Assembly: GCF_016756495.1 (NCBI RefSeq)
Contig: NZ_AP023243.1
Span: 5,088,501-5,152,500, forward strand
Source of the DNA: Mesorhizobium sp. 113-3-3
GTDB lineage: Bacteria > Pseudomonadota > Alphaproteobacteria > Rhizobiales > Rhizobiaceae
Length of the DNA: 64,000 nt
Reading direction: 5' to 3'
Shown here: positions 1 to 9,172 of the stretch, piece by piece
How the letters are laid out: every line of letters begins with the position of its first letter
Numbering within the stretch: position 1 is the first letter of the stretch
Program-made: the position numbers and the translations under genes
The notes under the pieces: generated by a model
The model's input: only the letters and a program-made list of their open reading frames with translations
Database searches by the model: none
Told to the model about the DNA's origin: nothing

Positions 1-46
1 CGGCGGCTCGGGGGTGTTTGATACCGCCGCATCGGAAAAGTCGTTG

Positions 47-1597
47 TCAGCCCTTGGCGACCGGCAGCGCGACGAAACGATTGTTGTTGTCGCGGGTGAT
101 CTGCATCAGTACCGCCTTGCGGCCGGCCTTCACCGCGTCGGTCATCGCCTTGGTGACGTCCTCGGTGCCGTTCACTTCGTTCGAATTGACCGCGGTGATG
201 ATGTCGCCCGGCTGGATGCCGCGATCTGCGGCCTCGCTGTCGGGATCGACGTCGGTCACCACAAGACCCTTGCCGTTTTCGGACTTGGTGACGGTGAGGC
301 CGAGATCGGCCAGTGTGTCGGGCTTTGCCGGCGTGGCGGGCTGCTGTTGCTGGTTGTTCGAAGCCTGCTTGTCGCTGGCCGGCAGCTTGCCGAGATCGAC
401 CTTGATCGTCTGGCTCTTGCCGTCGCGCCAGACTGTGACGTCGACCGACTTGCCGGGCGAATAGGCGCCGATCAGGCGGGCGAGTTCCTTCGGCGAAGCG
501 ACGTCCTTGCCTTCGACCTGGGTGATGACGTCACCGGCCGTGATCCCAGCCTTCTTGCCGGGGCCATCATCCTGGGCGCTCGACACCAGCGCGCCATTGT
601 TGGACTTCAGACCAAGCGATTCGGCGATGTCGGATGTGACCGGCTGGATTTCGACGCCGAGCCAGCCGCGCTGCACCGCGCCGCTCTTCATCAGGTCCTC
701 GACAACCTGCTTGGCGGTCGAGGCAGGAATGTCGAAGGCGATACCGACACTGCCACCCGAAGGCGAGAAGATCGCCGTGTTGATGCCGACAACCTGACCG
801 TTGAGGTTGAAGGTCGGGCCGCCCGAATTGCCGCGGTTGACCGACGCGTCGATCTGGAGGAAATCGTCGTAGGGGCCGGCGCCGATGTCACGGCCGCGCG
901 CCGATACGATGCCGGCGGTGACGGTGCCGCCGAGGCCGAACGGATTGCCGACAGCCACAACCCAGTCGCCGACGCGAACCTTGGAATCATCGGCGAAATC
1001 GACATAGGTGAACTTGCCGCCGCCTTCGACCTTGAGCACGGCGAGATCGGTGCGCGGATCGGTACCGACCAGCTTGGCGTCGAGTTCCTTGCCGTCATTG
1101 GTCACCACGGTGAAGGCGGTGCCTTCTTCGACGACGTGGTTGTTGGTGACGAGGTAGCCGTCCTCGGAGATGAAGAAGCCGGAGCCCTGTGCCACCGGGC
1201 GCGGCTCGTCATTGCTGCGGTCGCGGTGACCGAAGCGGCGATGGCCGTCATCATTCTGGCCGCCCTGATCGCCAAAGCCGCGGAACTCCTTGAAGAAGCG
1301 GCGCAGCTGCGGATTGTTGGGAAGATTGTTGAAGCCGTCCTGGTCATCGGAGCCATCGTCGGCGGTCGGCTGGATCTTGGCCTTCACCTTGACGCTGACC
1401 ACGGCCGGCGAAACGCGCTCGACGACATCGGCGAAGCCTTGCACCTGCGGCGCCTCGACACGTACGGCATCGGCCAGGACGGGGCTGGTTCCGCTGGTCA
1501 GCGCGCCAACGCCGATCACGCCGGCAACGGCGACGGAAGCGGCGGCAGCCAGGAGACGCTTGCGGGTGCGGGAATATGAATTGGGGGCAATATTCAT
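47..1597 (-). CDS. degP: DegP/HtrA-type periplasmic serine endoprotease (Do)
   Basis: Periplasmic protease and chaperone that degrades misfolded envelope proteins. The 516-residue protein has an N-terminal signal or anchor segment (about residues 14-42), a trypsin-like domain with the triad His154 (in NNHVVEEG), Asp184 (in RTDLAVL) and Ser258 (in GNSGG), then two PDZ domains (about 300-380 and 420-505), which is the usual DegP layout. The open frame extends 25 codons further upstream, but the ATG at 1597 follows a GAGG ribosome site and directly precedes the signal sequence. A Gly/Asp/Arg-rich loop (about residues 85-135) precedes the catalytic core. It lies 133 bp downstream of ccmH on the same strand and may be transcribed separately. 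Confidence 0.93.
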   Translation of the reverse strand: MNIAPNSYSRTRKRLLAAAASVAVAGVIGVGALTSGTSPVLADAVRVEAPQVQGFADVVERVSPAVVSVKVKAKIQPTADDGSDDQDGFNNLPNNPQLRRFFKEFRGFGDQGGQNDDGHRRFGHRDRSNDEPRPVAQGSGFFISEDGYLVTNNHVVEEGTAFTVVTNDGKELDAKLVGTDPRTDLAVLKVEGGGKFTYVDFADDSKVRVGDWVVAVGNPFGLGGTVTAGIVSARGRDIGAGPYDDFLQIDASVNRGNSGGPTFNLNGQVVGINTAIFSPSGGSVGIAFDIPASTAKQVVEDLMKSGAVQRGWLGVEIQPVTSDIAESLGLKSNNGALVSSAQDDGPGKKAGITAGDVITQVEGKDVASPKELARLIGAYSPGKSVDVTVWRDGKSQTIKVDLGKLPASDKQASNNQQQQPATPAKPDTLADLGLTVTKSENGKGLVVTDVDPDSEAADRGIQPGDIITAVNSNEVNGTEDVTKAMTDAVKAGRKAVLMQITRDNNNRFVALPVAKG

Positions 1598-1730
1598 GGG
1601 TCTCTTATCCTCTTTCAAAGGGACGCTGCTTGATCGGCATCCTCGGGGAGAGAGAATTAGAGAGGCGCACATTACAGCGCCATTTCCGACACATGAAACT
1701 TTGGTAATGTTGGCGGCGCGGTCGTGGCCG

Positions 1731-2198
1731 TCAGTCGCGGCGAAGAATGGCGTCCAATGCCGCCTGCTCGTCGGGAGATAGCGATTTTGTCGCCAGCGTC
1801 CGGCGCGACCGCGCGGTCAGCACAATGAAAACGCCTCCGACCAGCAGCAACAGCACGGGCGTGCCCCAAAGCAGCGCGTTGCGCAGATCGAAGCGCGGCT
1901 TCAGCAGCACGAACTCGCCGTAGCGCGAAACGACATAGTCCATGACCTGCTGGTCCGTGTCGCCGGCGACGAGGCGCTGGCGCACCAGGATGCGCAGGTC
2001 GCGGGCGAGGTCGGCATCGGACTCGTCGATCGACTGGTTCTGGCAGACCATGCAGCGCAGGCCCTCCGACAGGGCCCGCGCCCGCGCTTCGAGCGCCGGA
2101 TCGGCCAGCATCTCGTCGGGCTTCACCGCCATTGCCGTGCCGGCAAAGCCGAGCGCCAGCATCAGGACAAGCAGCGCGGCGGACAACCTTGCCTTCAT
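1731..2198 (-). CDS. ccmH: Cytochrome c maturation protein CcmH (CycL)
   Basis: Membrane-anchored periplasmic thiol oxidoreductase of the cytochrome c haem ligation system; it reduces the apocytochrome CXXCH motif before haem attachment. The 155-residue protein has a signal peptide, the conserved LRCMVCQNQS motif with Cys49 and Cys52, and a C-terminal membrane helix (about 108-128). This is the short alphaproteobacterial form without a fused TPR domain; that part is the separate ccmI gene. Its ATG overlaps the ccmF stop codon by 4 bp, which indicates translational coupling. A longer frame extends into ccmF but the signal peptide fixes the start. Confidence 0.93.
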   Translation of the reverse strand: MKARLSAALLVLMLALGFAGTAMAVKPDEMLADPALEARARALSEGLRCMVCQNQSIDESDADLARDLRILVRQRLVAGDTDQQVMDYVVSRYGEFVLLKPRFDLRNALLWGTPVLLLLVGGVFIVLTARSRRTLATKSLSPDEQAALDAILRRD

Positions 2199-4186
2199 GG
2201 CAGGGCCGCGGGCGCCACGGCGCTCGCCTGCTTGCGCCGGCGCGAGGGCGCGCCGACACGCAGGCGCCTGTCCATCAGCGACATGGCAGCGCCCGCCATC
2301 ATCACCAGCCCGCCGCCCCAGATCAGCGTCACCAGCGGTTTCCACCACAGGCGCACCACGACCGAGCCGTCCTTGGCTTCGTCGCCAAGCGAAATGTAGA
2401 GCTGGGAAAAACCGAGGGTCTTGATACCGGACTCCGTCGTCGTCGTCTGCCGCACCGGAAAGAAGCGCTTGGCGGAACTGATTTCGCCGACAGCATTGCC
2501 GCTGACGCCGATCAGTTCGAAGCGGCCACGATCCTCGCTGTAGTTTGGCCCCTGCGCCGGATAAAGCCCGACGAAACGCAGCGTATGGCCTGACAGTTCC
2601 ACGGTCTCGCCAGCGCGCATGGACAGGATCTTCTCGGTGCCGAAGGAGAGCGTGGCGACGATGCCGAGCAAGGTCAGGCCGAGGCCGAGATGAGCCAATG
2701 CCGTGCCGAAGACCGAGCGTGGCAGGCCGGCGAAGCGCCGGACCATAACGGCCGGCGCAACCGATCCGACGCCGGACTTGACGGCAAGGTCGGTAAGCGC
2801 GCCAGCGACCAGCCAGACAGCCAGGCCGATGCCGAGGGCAGCGAACACCGAGGCGCCATCGATAAACAGGCCGGTGACCAGCATTGCCGCCAGCGCCACC
2901 GCGAAGGCCGCCATCAGGCGCTGCGACGCGGCGATGATGTCACCGCGCTTCCAGGCCAGCAGCGGACCGAACGGCACGAGGACCAGAAGCGGCAACATCA
3001 ATGGGCCGAAGGTCAGATCGAAGAACGGCGCCCCGACCGAGATCTTGTCGCCGGTCAGCGCCTCCAGCGCCAGCGGATAGAGCGTGCCGACGAGCACGGT
3101 GGCGGTCGCCGTGGTCAGGAACAGATTGTTGAGGACGAGTGCGCCTTCACGCGAGATGGGGTGGAACAGGCCGCCGGCCGTCAACCGCGAAGCGCGCAGC
3201 GCAAAGAGCGCCAGCGAGCCGCCGATGAACAGCGTCAGGATGCACAGGATGAAGACGCCGCGCGCCGGGTCGGTGGCAAAGGCATGCACCGAGGTGAGCA
3301 CACCCGAGCGCACCAGGAAGGTGCCGAGCAGCGACAGCGAAAAGGTCAGAATGGCGAGCAGCAGCGTCCAGATCTTCAACGCCGAGCGCTTTTCCATGAC
3401 GATGGCCGAATGCAGCAGCGCGGTGCCCGCCAGCCACGGCATGAAGGAAGCGTTCTCGACCGGATCCCAGAACCAGAAGCCGCCCCAGCCGAGCTCGTAA
3501 TAGGCCCAGTAGGATCCCATGGCGATGCCGCCGGTGAGGAACATCCAGGCGACCAGCGTCCATGGCCGCACCCAGCGCGCCCAGGAGGCGTCGATGCGCC
3601 CCTCGATCAAGGCGGCGACCGAGAAGGAGAAGCAGATCGAGAAGCCGACATAGCCGAGATAGAGCAGCGGCGGATGAATGGCGAGGCCGAGATCCTGCAG
3701 GACCGGGTTGAGATCGCGGCCTTCGATCGGCGCCGGATTGAGCCGGATGAAAGGATTGGACGTCGCCAGGATGAACAGAAAGAAGGCGGCGCCGATGGCG
3801 CCCTGCACCGCCAGCACATTGGCGCGCAGCGTCGCCGGCAAATTGGAGCCGAAAGCCGCGACAAGCGCACCGAAGAAGGTCAGGATCAGCACCCAGAGCA
3901 GCATCGAGCCTTCGTGGTTGCCCCAGGTTCCGGTGATCTTGTAGATCATCGGCTGCAGCGAATGCGAGTTTTCCCAGACGCTCGCCACCGAGAAATCGGA
4001 GCTCGCATAGGCGCTCGCCAGGGCGGCAAAGGACAGCGCCGTCAGGGCGAAGCCGGTTATCGCGACAGGACCGCCGACAGCCATCAGACGCTGGTTGTCG
4101 AGGCGCGCGCCGAACAGCGGCACGATCGTCTGCACCAGCGAAAGCGCGAACGCCAGGACCAGCGCGAAATGTCCGGTTTCAACCAT
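2195..4186 (-). CDS. ccmF: Haem lyase subunit CcmF (CycK)
   Basis: Large polytopic inner-membrane protein that ligates haem, delivered by CcmE, to apocytochromes c. The 663 residues show many hydrophobic segments and the tryptophan-rich haem-handling motif GWGGFWFWDPVENAS near residues 230-250, the hallmark of CcmF. Length fits the family (about 650). It is the third gene of ccmI-ccmE-ccmF-ccmH, starting 38 bp after ccmE and overlapping ccmH. Confidence 0.95.
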   Translation of the reverse strand: MVETGHFALVLAFALSLVQTIVPLFGARLDNQRLMAVGGPVAITGFALTALSFAALASAYASSDFSVASVWENSHSLQPMIYKITGTWGNHEGSMLLWVLILTFFGALVAAFGSNLPATLRANVLAVQGAIGAAFFLFILATSNPFIRLNPAPIEGRDLNPVLQDLGLAIHPPLLYLGYVGFSICFSFSVAALIEGRIDASWARWVRPWTLVAWMFLTGGIAMGSYWAYYELGWGGFWFWDPVENASFMPWLAGTALLHSAIVMEKRSALKIWTLLLAILTFSLSLLGTFLVRSGVLTSVHAFATDPARGVFILCILTLFIGGSLALFALRASRLTAGGLFHPISREGALVLNNLFLTTATATVLVGTLYPLALEALTGDKISVGAPFFDLTFGPLMLPLLVLVPFGPLLAWKRGDIIAASQRLMAAFAVALAAMLVTGLFIDGASVFAALGIGLAVWLVAGALTDLAVKSGVGSVAPAVMVRRFAGLPRSVFGTALAHLGLGLTLLGIVATLSFGTEKILSMRAGETVELSGHTLRFVGLYPAQGPNYSEDRGRFELIGVSGNAVGEISSAKRFFPVRQTTTTESGIKTLGFSQLYISLGDEAKDGSVVVRLWWKPLVTLIWGGGLVMMAGAAMSLMDRRLRVGAPSRRRKQASAVAPAALP

Positions 4187-4224
4187 GGTTGTTCCCGAAA
4201 TCCACGTTTGCTCTCCCGCCAGAG

Positions 4225-4668
4225 TTACTCACTTTTGCTCTCCTGCCAGACACCCTTGGCCTTCAGCCCGTCGGCCACTTCTTTGGGCATATAGCGCTCA
4301 TCATGCTTGGCCAGCACGCTGTCGGCAACGAATATGCCATCCGGGCCGAAACTGCCCTCGGTGATGACGCCCTGCTCCTCGCGAAAGAGGTCGGGCAGGA
4401 TGCCGGTATAGGTGACTTTGACCGATTTGTGCGTGTCGGTGACGGAGAAGGCGACCGTCGCGCCCTGCCCGCGCTGGATGGTGCCTTTTTCAACCAAACC
4501 GCCGAGTCTGATGCGCTGGCCGGGCTGGACACTCGCCGTGGTGAGGTCGGCCGGCATGTAGAAATAGGAGGCCTTCTGACCGAGCGCATAGAAGGTCAGC
4601 CCGGTGGCGGCGCCCAGGAAAGCCAAGCCACCCACGATCACCGACAACCGTTTCTGCTTGCGCGTCAT
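4225..4668 (-). CDS. ccmE: Cytochrome c maturation haem chaperone CcmE (CycJ)
   Basis: Periplasmic, membrane-anchored haem chaperone that binds haem covalently and passes it to CcmF. The 147-residue protein has one N-terminal membrane anchor (about 8-29) and the haem-binding motif AKHDERYMP with His122 and Tyr126 near the C-terminus. The ATG at 4668 is only 2 bp downstream of the ccmI stop codon; the longer open frame upstream lies inside ccmI and is discarded. Confidence 0.95.
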   Translation of the reverse strand: MTRKQKRLSVIVGGLAFLGAATGLTFYALGQKASYFYMPADLTTASVQPGQRIRLGGLVEKGTIQRGQGATVAFSVTDTHKSVKVTYTGILPDLFREEQGVITEGSFGPDGIFVADSVLAKHDERYMPKEVADGLKAKGVWQESKSE

Positions 4669-4670
4669 GT

Positions 4671-5810
4671 CTACTCCGTCGCCGTCAGGCCGAGCGAGGC
4701 GGCAAAGGCGGTGAATTTCTTGGCTTCGTCGCTGCCGGCGCCAAAGACGGCGATGGCGCGCCCCAGCGCCTCGCGCGCCTGATCGGCCTTGCCCAGCACG
4801 ACATAGGAACGAACGAGCCGCATCCATCCTTCCGGGTCACGCGGATTTTGCCGCAGTTTTTCATCGAGGCCGGCGACCATGGTGTTGATCATGGCTTCAC
4901 GATCCTGCGGTGACAGGGAGGACGCGGCGTCGACATCAGCGGCATCGGGACCTTTCGCTGGCGCGCCGGACGCGACTTCGGGGCTGGCTGACTTTGCCAG
5001 CGCCTGTTCGACGGCGGCGCGCCAGGGCGAATCCGGCGGCAATGTGCCCAGCATTGCCTGCCAGGCCGCCGCGGCTTCCTTGTTTCGTCCTTCCTGCGCC
5101 AGGGCCATGGCCAGATAGAAGCTGGCTTTGGCATTGGCAGGATCGAGCTTCAACGCCGCCTCGAAGGCATCCTGGGCGTCGGCGGAAACTATACCGCCCG
5201 CGGCACCGGCAATCGCCTCGCCGAGGCCAGCCTGGCGAACGGCGCTGTCGCCGTCGAGGCGGATGGCGTTACGGTACGCGGCCGCCGCGTCGGAAAAGCG
5301 CTGCATGCGCAGATAGACCGGGGCCAGCACATCCCATCCCCTGCCGTCGGACGGGTTGGCGGCAAGGTGGGCCTCGGCCCGCGCCACCAATTCGTCGACG
5401 GAACTGTCGGCCGGGTTCTTGGCCAGCCTTTCGCTGAGCGGCTGCGCCGGCAGGTCAGGCGAGCCGATCTGGCTGTAGACACCCCAACTGACAAGCGGCA
5501 CCGCCAGCACGGCGACGGTCGCGACAAGCCGTGCCGTGACCGAGGCCTGCCTGGCCGATGCCTCGCCGGCCGTATCGGCACCGTCGAGGCGAAGGATGCG
5601 GCGCGCGATCTCGGCGCGCGCCTCGGCCGCTTCCGCCGGCTGGATCAAGCCGCGGCCGGCGTCGCGGTCAAGCTCGGACAATTGATCGCGATAGACTTCC
5701 AGATCATGATCGCCGCTCGACGACGCGCCCCTGGCTCCTGCGGCCAGCGGCAGCAGCACCGCAAGGCTCGCGCCGAGCGTCAATATTGCGGCTATGACCC
5801 AGAACAGCAT
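4671..5810 (-). CDS. ccmI: Cytochrome c maturation protein CcmI (CycH), TPR apocytochrome chaperone
   Basis: Inner-membrane protein that presents apocytochrome c to the haem lyase. The 379 residues begin with a membrane helix (1-22), followed by a cytoplasmic loop, a second helix (about 95-115), and a periplasmic region of TPR-type helices (visible as alanine-rich repeats such as WDVLAPVYLRMQRFSDAAAAY). Start is the ATG at 5810 that opens directly with the first membrane helix. It is the first gene of the ccm operon; the 118 bp between it and the lipoprotein gene upstream should hold the promoter, although no clear promoter motif was picked out. Confidence 0.92.
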   Translation of the reverse strand: MLFWVIAAILTLGASLAVLLPLAAGARGASSSGDHDLEVYRDQLSELDRDAGRGLIQPAEAAEARAEIARRILRLDGADTAGEASARQASVTARLVATVAVLAVPLVSWGVYSQIGSPDLPAQPLSERLAKNPADSSVDELVARAEAHLAANPSDGRGWDVLAPVYLRMQRFSDAAAAYRNAIRLDGDSAVRQAGLGEAIAGAAGGIVSADAQDAFEAALKLDPANAKASFYLAMALAQEGRNKEAAAAWQAMLGTLPPDSPWRAAVEQALAKSASPEVASGAPAKGPDAADVDAASSLSPQDREAMINTMVAGLDEKLRQNPRDPEGWMRLVRSYVVLGKADQAREALGRAIAVFGAGSDEAKKFTAFAASLGLTATE

Positions 5811-5928
5811 GGTTCTTCCAATAACGACAGAGCCCTGCCCTGCCAACACAAGCATCCTGCGACGCTTTGACGGTCAGCGCGCCGAAAGTCCTTGATCGAC
5901 ATCAACCGGCCTGAGCCCGAGCTGGATA

Positions 5929-6366
5929 TCAGGTCAGCGGCGTCCAGCTGCCATCGGCGTTGCGGCAAGCGGTTCCGCGCGCCGTCACCCCGGCTCCGCC
6001 GGTGAACACCGTCTGCGTGTACTGGCGGCAGTCCTGCGAACCGACGCGGTAGGGCTGGGCCGGAACGACCTCGCCATAATGCGAAGCCTGATCGCCCTTC
6101 CATGCCACCTTCTGGCCGCTCGTCGTATACTCGAGCGCCTTGTACTCGGCCTCAAGCGCGCTGCGCTTCTCGGCATCGCTGAGGCCATTACCGATCGAGC
6201 CGCCGATGAGGCCGCCATCCATCGCCGAAATGATCGACTTGGTGACCTTGCCGCTTGTCGGAAGCGTCGAGGCAGGTGTCGGCGCGAGCGTTGGGCCCTT
6301 GCCGCTCAAGGTGGAGCAGCCGGAGACGGCCAGCAATGCGGAAACAAGCGCGACGCGAATCTTCAT
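5929..6366 (-). CDS. Small surface-antigen-like lipoprotein (RT0821/Lpp0805 type)
   Basis: Predicted 145-residue lipoprotein. The N-terminus is a lipoprotein signal with lipobox VSGC (Cys17), followed by a Pro/Thr-rich linker, a short glycine-zipper-like segment (MDGGLIGGSIGNGL, about 49-62) and a C-terminal domain ending DCRQYTQTVF...GTACRNADGSWTPL, typical of the rickettsial 17-kDa/RT0821 surface protein family in Rhizobiales. Function is not established. The start at 6366 is chosen because it places the signal peptide at the N-terminus; the frame runs on upstream. It stands alone between ccmI and feuQ. Confidence 0.75.
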   Translation of the reverse strand: MKIRVALVSALLAVSGCSTLSGKGPTLAPTPASTLPTSGKVTKSIISAMDGGLIGGSIGNGLSDAEKRSALEAEYKALEYTTSGQKVAWKGDQASHYGEVVPAQPYRVGSQDCRQYTQTVFTGGAGVTARGTACRNADGSWTPLT

Positions 6367-6553
6367 GCCAACAACCGGTTTTCTTGAGTTGGAGCCTGCC
6401 ATGGATGCGCCGGGGGCCGCGTCATCGGAGAAGTAGGCGTGGCCATAGTATTGATATTTGTCGGAAATTTGGCCGCTGCCGGCCGGCTCAAAATCAATCG
6501 ATATGCCGCCATAACATGGGTCGTCCACAACTGTCGATTGGCCTGGGAAAGCG

Positions 6554-8002
6554 TCACTGAAGGCTCCGCAAGCGTACCACTGCCTTCAATCCGCCCAGGC
6601 CGGACCGTTCGAGCGCGAGAACGCCTCCATACTCGTTGACGAGGTCGGCGACAATGGCCAGCCCCAGACCTGTTCCCGGTTTTGTCTCGTCCAGGCGCCT
6701 TCCACGCTTCAGCGCATCGCGTGCCTTGTCCTCGGGAATGCCGGGACCGTCGTCGTCGATGCTGATCTCGAAGAGATTGTCGTCCTTGCCGGCGAGGGGC
6801 GCCACAGTGACCGAAACCGCGCTTTTTGCCCATTTCATCGCGTTTTCGAGAAGATTGCCGAGCAGTTCCTCGAGGTCCTCGCGCTCGCCGGCGAAGACGA
6901 TTTCGGTGGCCGGCAGGGTCAGCGACAGGCTGGTCTGCGGGTTGAGCTTCTGCAACACCCGCACCATGCGCTGGACCAGCGGCGCCACCGGCGTGCGGTA
7001 GACGACGCTGTCCCGCTGCGCCGCGACGCGGGCGCGCTGCAGATAATGGTCGACCTGCTTCTGCATCGAGGCGGCCTGCTCGGCGATCAATTGTCCCTTG
7101 GCGCCGCCAAGGGCGCGGCCTTCGTTGAGCAGCACCGCCAGCGGCGTCTTCAGCGAATGGGCGAGATTGCCGACCTGGGTCCGCGAGCGCTCGACGATGC
7201 GTTTGTTGTTTTCGATCAAGGCATTGGTCTCGTTGGCCAACGGCTCGATCTCGGCTGGAAAGCGGCCGTCGAGCCGCTGCGCGGTGCCTTCGCGCACCAT
7301 GGCAAGGGCGTTGCGCACCCGGCGCAGCGGCTGCAGGCCGAGCAGGATGGCAATGGCGTTGATGGCGATCATGCCGACGCCGAACAGGCTGAGATAGGTC
7401 AGCAGGCGGCGCTGGAAGGTGGCGATCTCCTGTTCGAGTTCGCTTTGGTTGCCCATCACGCGAAAACGCGCGGCGCGGTTCTTGGCATCGAGCACGAATT
7501 CGCTCTCGAACACTTCGAGTTGCTCGCCGTCGATGCCTTCGGCCGAATAGCTGCGCTGGAAGCTGGCGTTGAAGGGCACCTCGGCGACGCTTGGCGACGG
7601 GATCTTGCTCGTCATCGACGACGAATGAAGGTCGCCATGCACGCCTTCCGAGGCCGGCTCGACCGACCAGTACCAGCCCGAATTCGGCTCAGAGAAGCGG
7701 AGGTCGCCAAGGTCGGGAGCGCCGGTGAGCGCTCCCGTGTCGGAAATGCCGATGGACCCGATCAGGTTGAACAGATGTGCCGAAAGCAGGCTGTCGAAGC
7801 CGCGCTCGCTGGCCTGGCGGTAGAGCGTGGTGATCAGGGTGAAAATGACGACAAGGGTCAGGATCGCCCACACGGTGGAAAAGGCGATGACGCGGAACGT
7901 CAGCGAACGCGGCCACAAACGCAGCGAAAGCGGCGCCCTTGCGGTTGGTTTGAGCGGTTCCGAGTTACGCCTCCGGCTCGCGCATGCGGTAGCCCATGCC
8001 AC
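6554..8002 (-). CDS. feuQ: Sensor histidine kinase, FeuQ-like
   Basis: Membrane sensor kinase paired with the regulator immediately upstream. Two membrane helices (about 38-60 and 201-222) flank a periplasmic sensor region; then a HAMP linker, a dimerisation domain with phospho-acceptor His282 in NLAHSLKTPLAVLL, and a C-terminal ATPase domain with DDDGPGIPEDKA and GTGLGLAIV. No ATG is available: the frame opens with GTG at 8002, overlapping feuP by 38 bp, and a TTG at 7918 is an alternative; neither has a convincing ribosome site. In Sinorhizobium, FeuP/FeuQ controls cyclic glucan export and osmoadaptation. The symbol is assigned by similarity and by the feuN-feuP-feuQ order. Confidence 0.82.
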   Translation of the reverse strand: MAWATACASRRRNSEPLKPTARAPLSLRLWPRSLTFRVIAFSTVWAILTLVVIFTLITTLYRQASERGFDSLLSAHLFNLIGSIGISDTGALTGAPDLGDLRFSEPNSGWYWSVEPASEGVHGDLHSSSMTSKIPSPSVAEVPFNASFQRSYSAEGIDGEQLEVFESEFVLDAKNRAARFRVMGNQSELEQEIATFQRRLLTYLSLFGVGMIAINAIAILLGLQPLRRVRNALAMVREGTAQRLDGRFPAEIEPLANETNALIENNKRIVERSRTQVGNLAHSLKTPLAVLLNEGRALGGAKGQLIAEQAASMQKQVDHYLQRARVAAQRDSVVYRTPVAPLVQRMVRVLQKLNPQTSLSLTLPATEIVFAGEREDLEELLGNLLENAMKWAKSAVSVTVAPLAGKDDNLFEISIDDDGPGIPEDKARDALKRGRRLDETKPGTGLGLAIVADLVNEYGGVLALERSGLGGLKAVVRLRSLQ

Positions 8003-8630
8003 GCACGGTTTCGATCATGTCGATGCCCATCTTCTTGCGCAGCCGCCCGACAAACACCTCGATGGTGTTGGAATCGCGATCGAAATCCTGGTCGTAGAGA
8101 TGCTCGACCAGTTCGGTGCGCGAGACCACCTCGCCCATATGGTGCATCAAATAGGCAAGCAGGCGGAATTCGTGAGAGGTCAGCTTCAGCGGCACGCCGT
8201 CGACATCGGCCTTCGAGGCCTTGGTGTCGAGGCGCAGCGGCCCGCAGGTGAGTTCCGACGAGGCATGGCCGGCGGCACGGCGGATCAGCGCCCTCAGCCG
8301 CGCCAGCACCTCCTCGATGTGGAAAGGCTTGGTGACATAGTCGTCGGCGCCCGCATCGATGCCGGAGACCTTGTCGCTCCACCGGTCGCGCGCCGTCAGG
8401 ATCAGCACCGGCATCTTGCGGCCGCCGCGGCGCCAGCGCTCGACCACGCTGATGCCGTCCATCTGCGGCAGGCCGATGTCGAGCACGACGGCGTCGTAAG
8501 GTTCGGTGTCGCCGAGGAAATGGCCCTCCTCGCCGTCAAAGGCACGGTCGACGACATAGCCGGCGTCGACCAGCGCGTCCGCTATCTGCCGGTTGAGATC
8601 CTTGTCATCCTCGACGACGAGTACGCGCAT
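7965..8630 (-). CDS. feuP: OmpR/PhoB-type response regulator, FeuP-like
   Basis: DNA-binding response regulator, 221 residues. The receiver domain has the acidic pair at Glu7-Asp9, phospho-acceptor Asp51 (in VVLDIGLP) and the conserved Lys of AKPFH/TKPFH type; the C-terminal half is a winged helix ending TIEVFVGRLRKK. The sequence, including DGEEGHFLGDTEPYDAVVLD, closely matches what I recall of rhizobial FeuP. It overlaps the feuQ gene and lies 71 bp downstream of the small periplasmic gene, so the three probably form one unit. Confidence 0.88.
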   Translation of the reverse strand: MRVLVVEDDKDLNRQIADALVDAGYVVDRAFDGEEGHFLGDTEPYDAVVLDIGLPQMDGISVVERWRRGGRKMPVLILTARDRWSDKVSGIDAGADDYVTKPFHIEEVLARLRALIRRAAGHASSELTCGPLRLDTKASKADVDGVPLKLTSHEFRLLAYLMHHMGEVVSRTELVEHLYDQDFDRDSNTIEVFVGRLRKKMGIDMIETVRGMGYRMREPEA

Positions 8631-8701
8631 GCGGAGATCGATACCTTTTGAAGGACTTGTTCAGATATAGGCCGATTCCGGCGGCCTGGGAAACGGGCGG
8701 G

Positions 8702-9001
8702 TCAGTCTTGCGGAACGACGATCTCGGAACGGCGCGGACGCTGACCGTCCTTGCCAGGGACCAGCACGACGATGACGCAGACCGGCTGGCCACCGCGTGT
8801 CGACTGCGAGGCCTTGGCCAGTGTCCCGCCATTCTGCTCGGCCACCTGCTGGCCGATCGCGTAGCAGTCGGATGCGGCCAGGATGATCGGGCTGGACTGG
8901 TCGGGCGCGATCATCGGCGTCGCCATCGCTTGCGACGCGAACAGCCCGGCGGCACAGAGCGCCAGGGTCGCGGTTCGAAAGTGGGAGCGAAGCGTTTTCA
9001 T
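8702..9001 (-). CDS. feuN: Small periplasmic protein, candidate FeuN homologue
   Basis: Predicted 99-residue secreted protein. It has a clean Sec signal peptide (about residues 1-27, ending SQAMA) and a mature part of roughly 70 residues with two cysteines (SDCYAIG and QPVCVIVVLVP) that could form a disulfide. In Sinorhizobium meliloti a small periplasmic protein gene, feuN, lies just upstream of feuP and restrains FeuQ signalling; position, size and export signal here all match that. The family call rests mainly on context, so the symbol is tentative. The start at 9001 is preferred over an upstream ATG because it begins the signal peptide. Confidence 0.65.
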   Translation of the reverse strand: MKTLRSHFRTATLALCAAGLFASQAMATPMIAPDQSSPIILAASDCYAIGQQVAEQNGGTLAKASQSTRGGQPVCVIVVLVPGKDGQRPRRSEIVVPQD

Positions 9002-9172
9002 GGTCAGCGTTGTAACGCATCGGTGCTGAACGTGAAATGAACGGTGATCGATGCACAACCCATGCCCGCTACCCCCTGAACGCGAGACGACCGGCCGTGA
9101 TTTCGACGCCCCAACCCGACGAAATTCCGGGGACGCCAGTGTAGACTCCGTTTCGGTCGGATTGAAAGCGCG

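Noticed and set aside
14..1579. Long open frame on the plus strand opposite degP
   Set aside because: Its product is a low-complexity antisense translation of the protease gene in high-GC DNA, with no ribosome site or domain.
2690..4294. 534-codon plus-strand frame opposite ccmF
   Set aside because: Arg/Gln/Glu-rich antisense shadow of a clearly real membrane protein gene.
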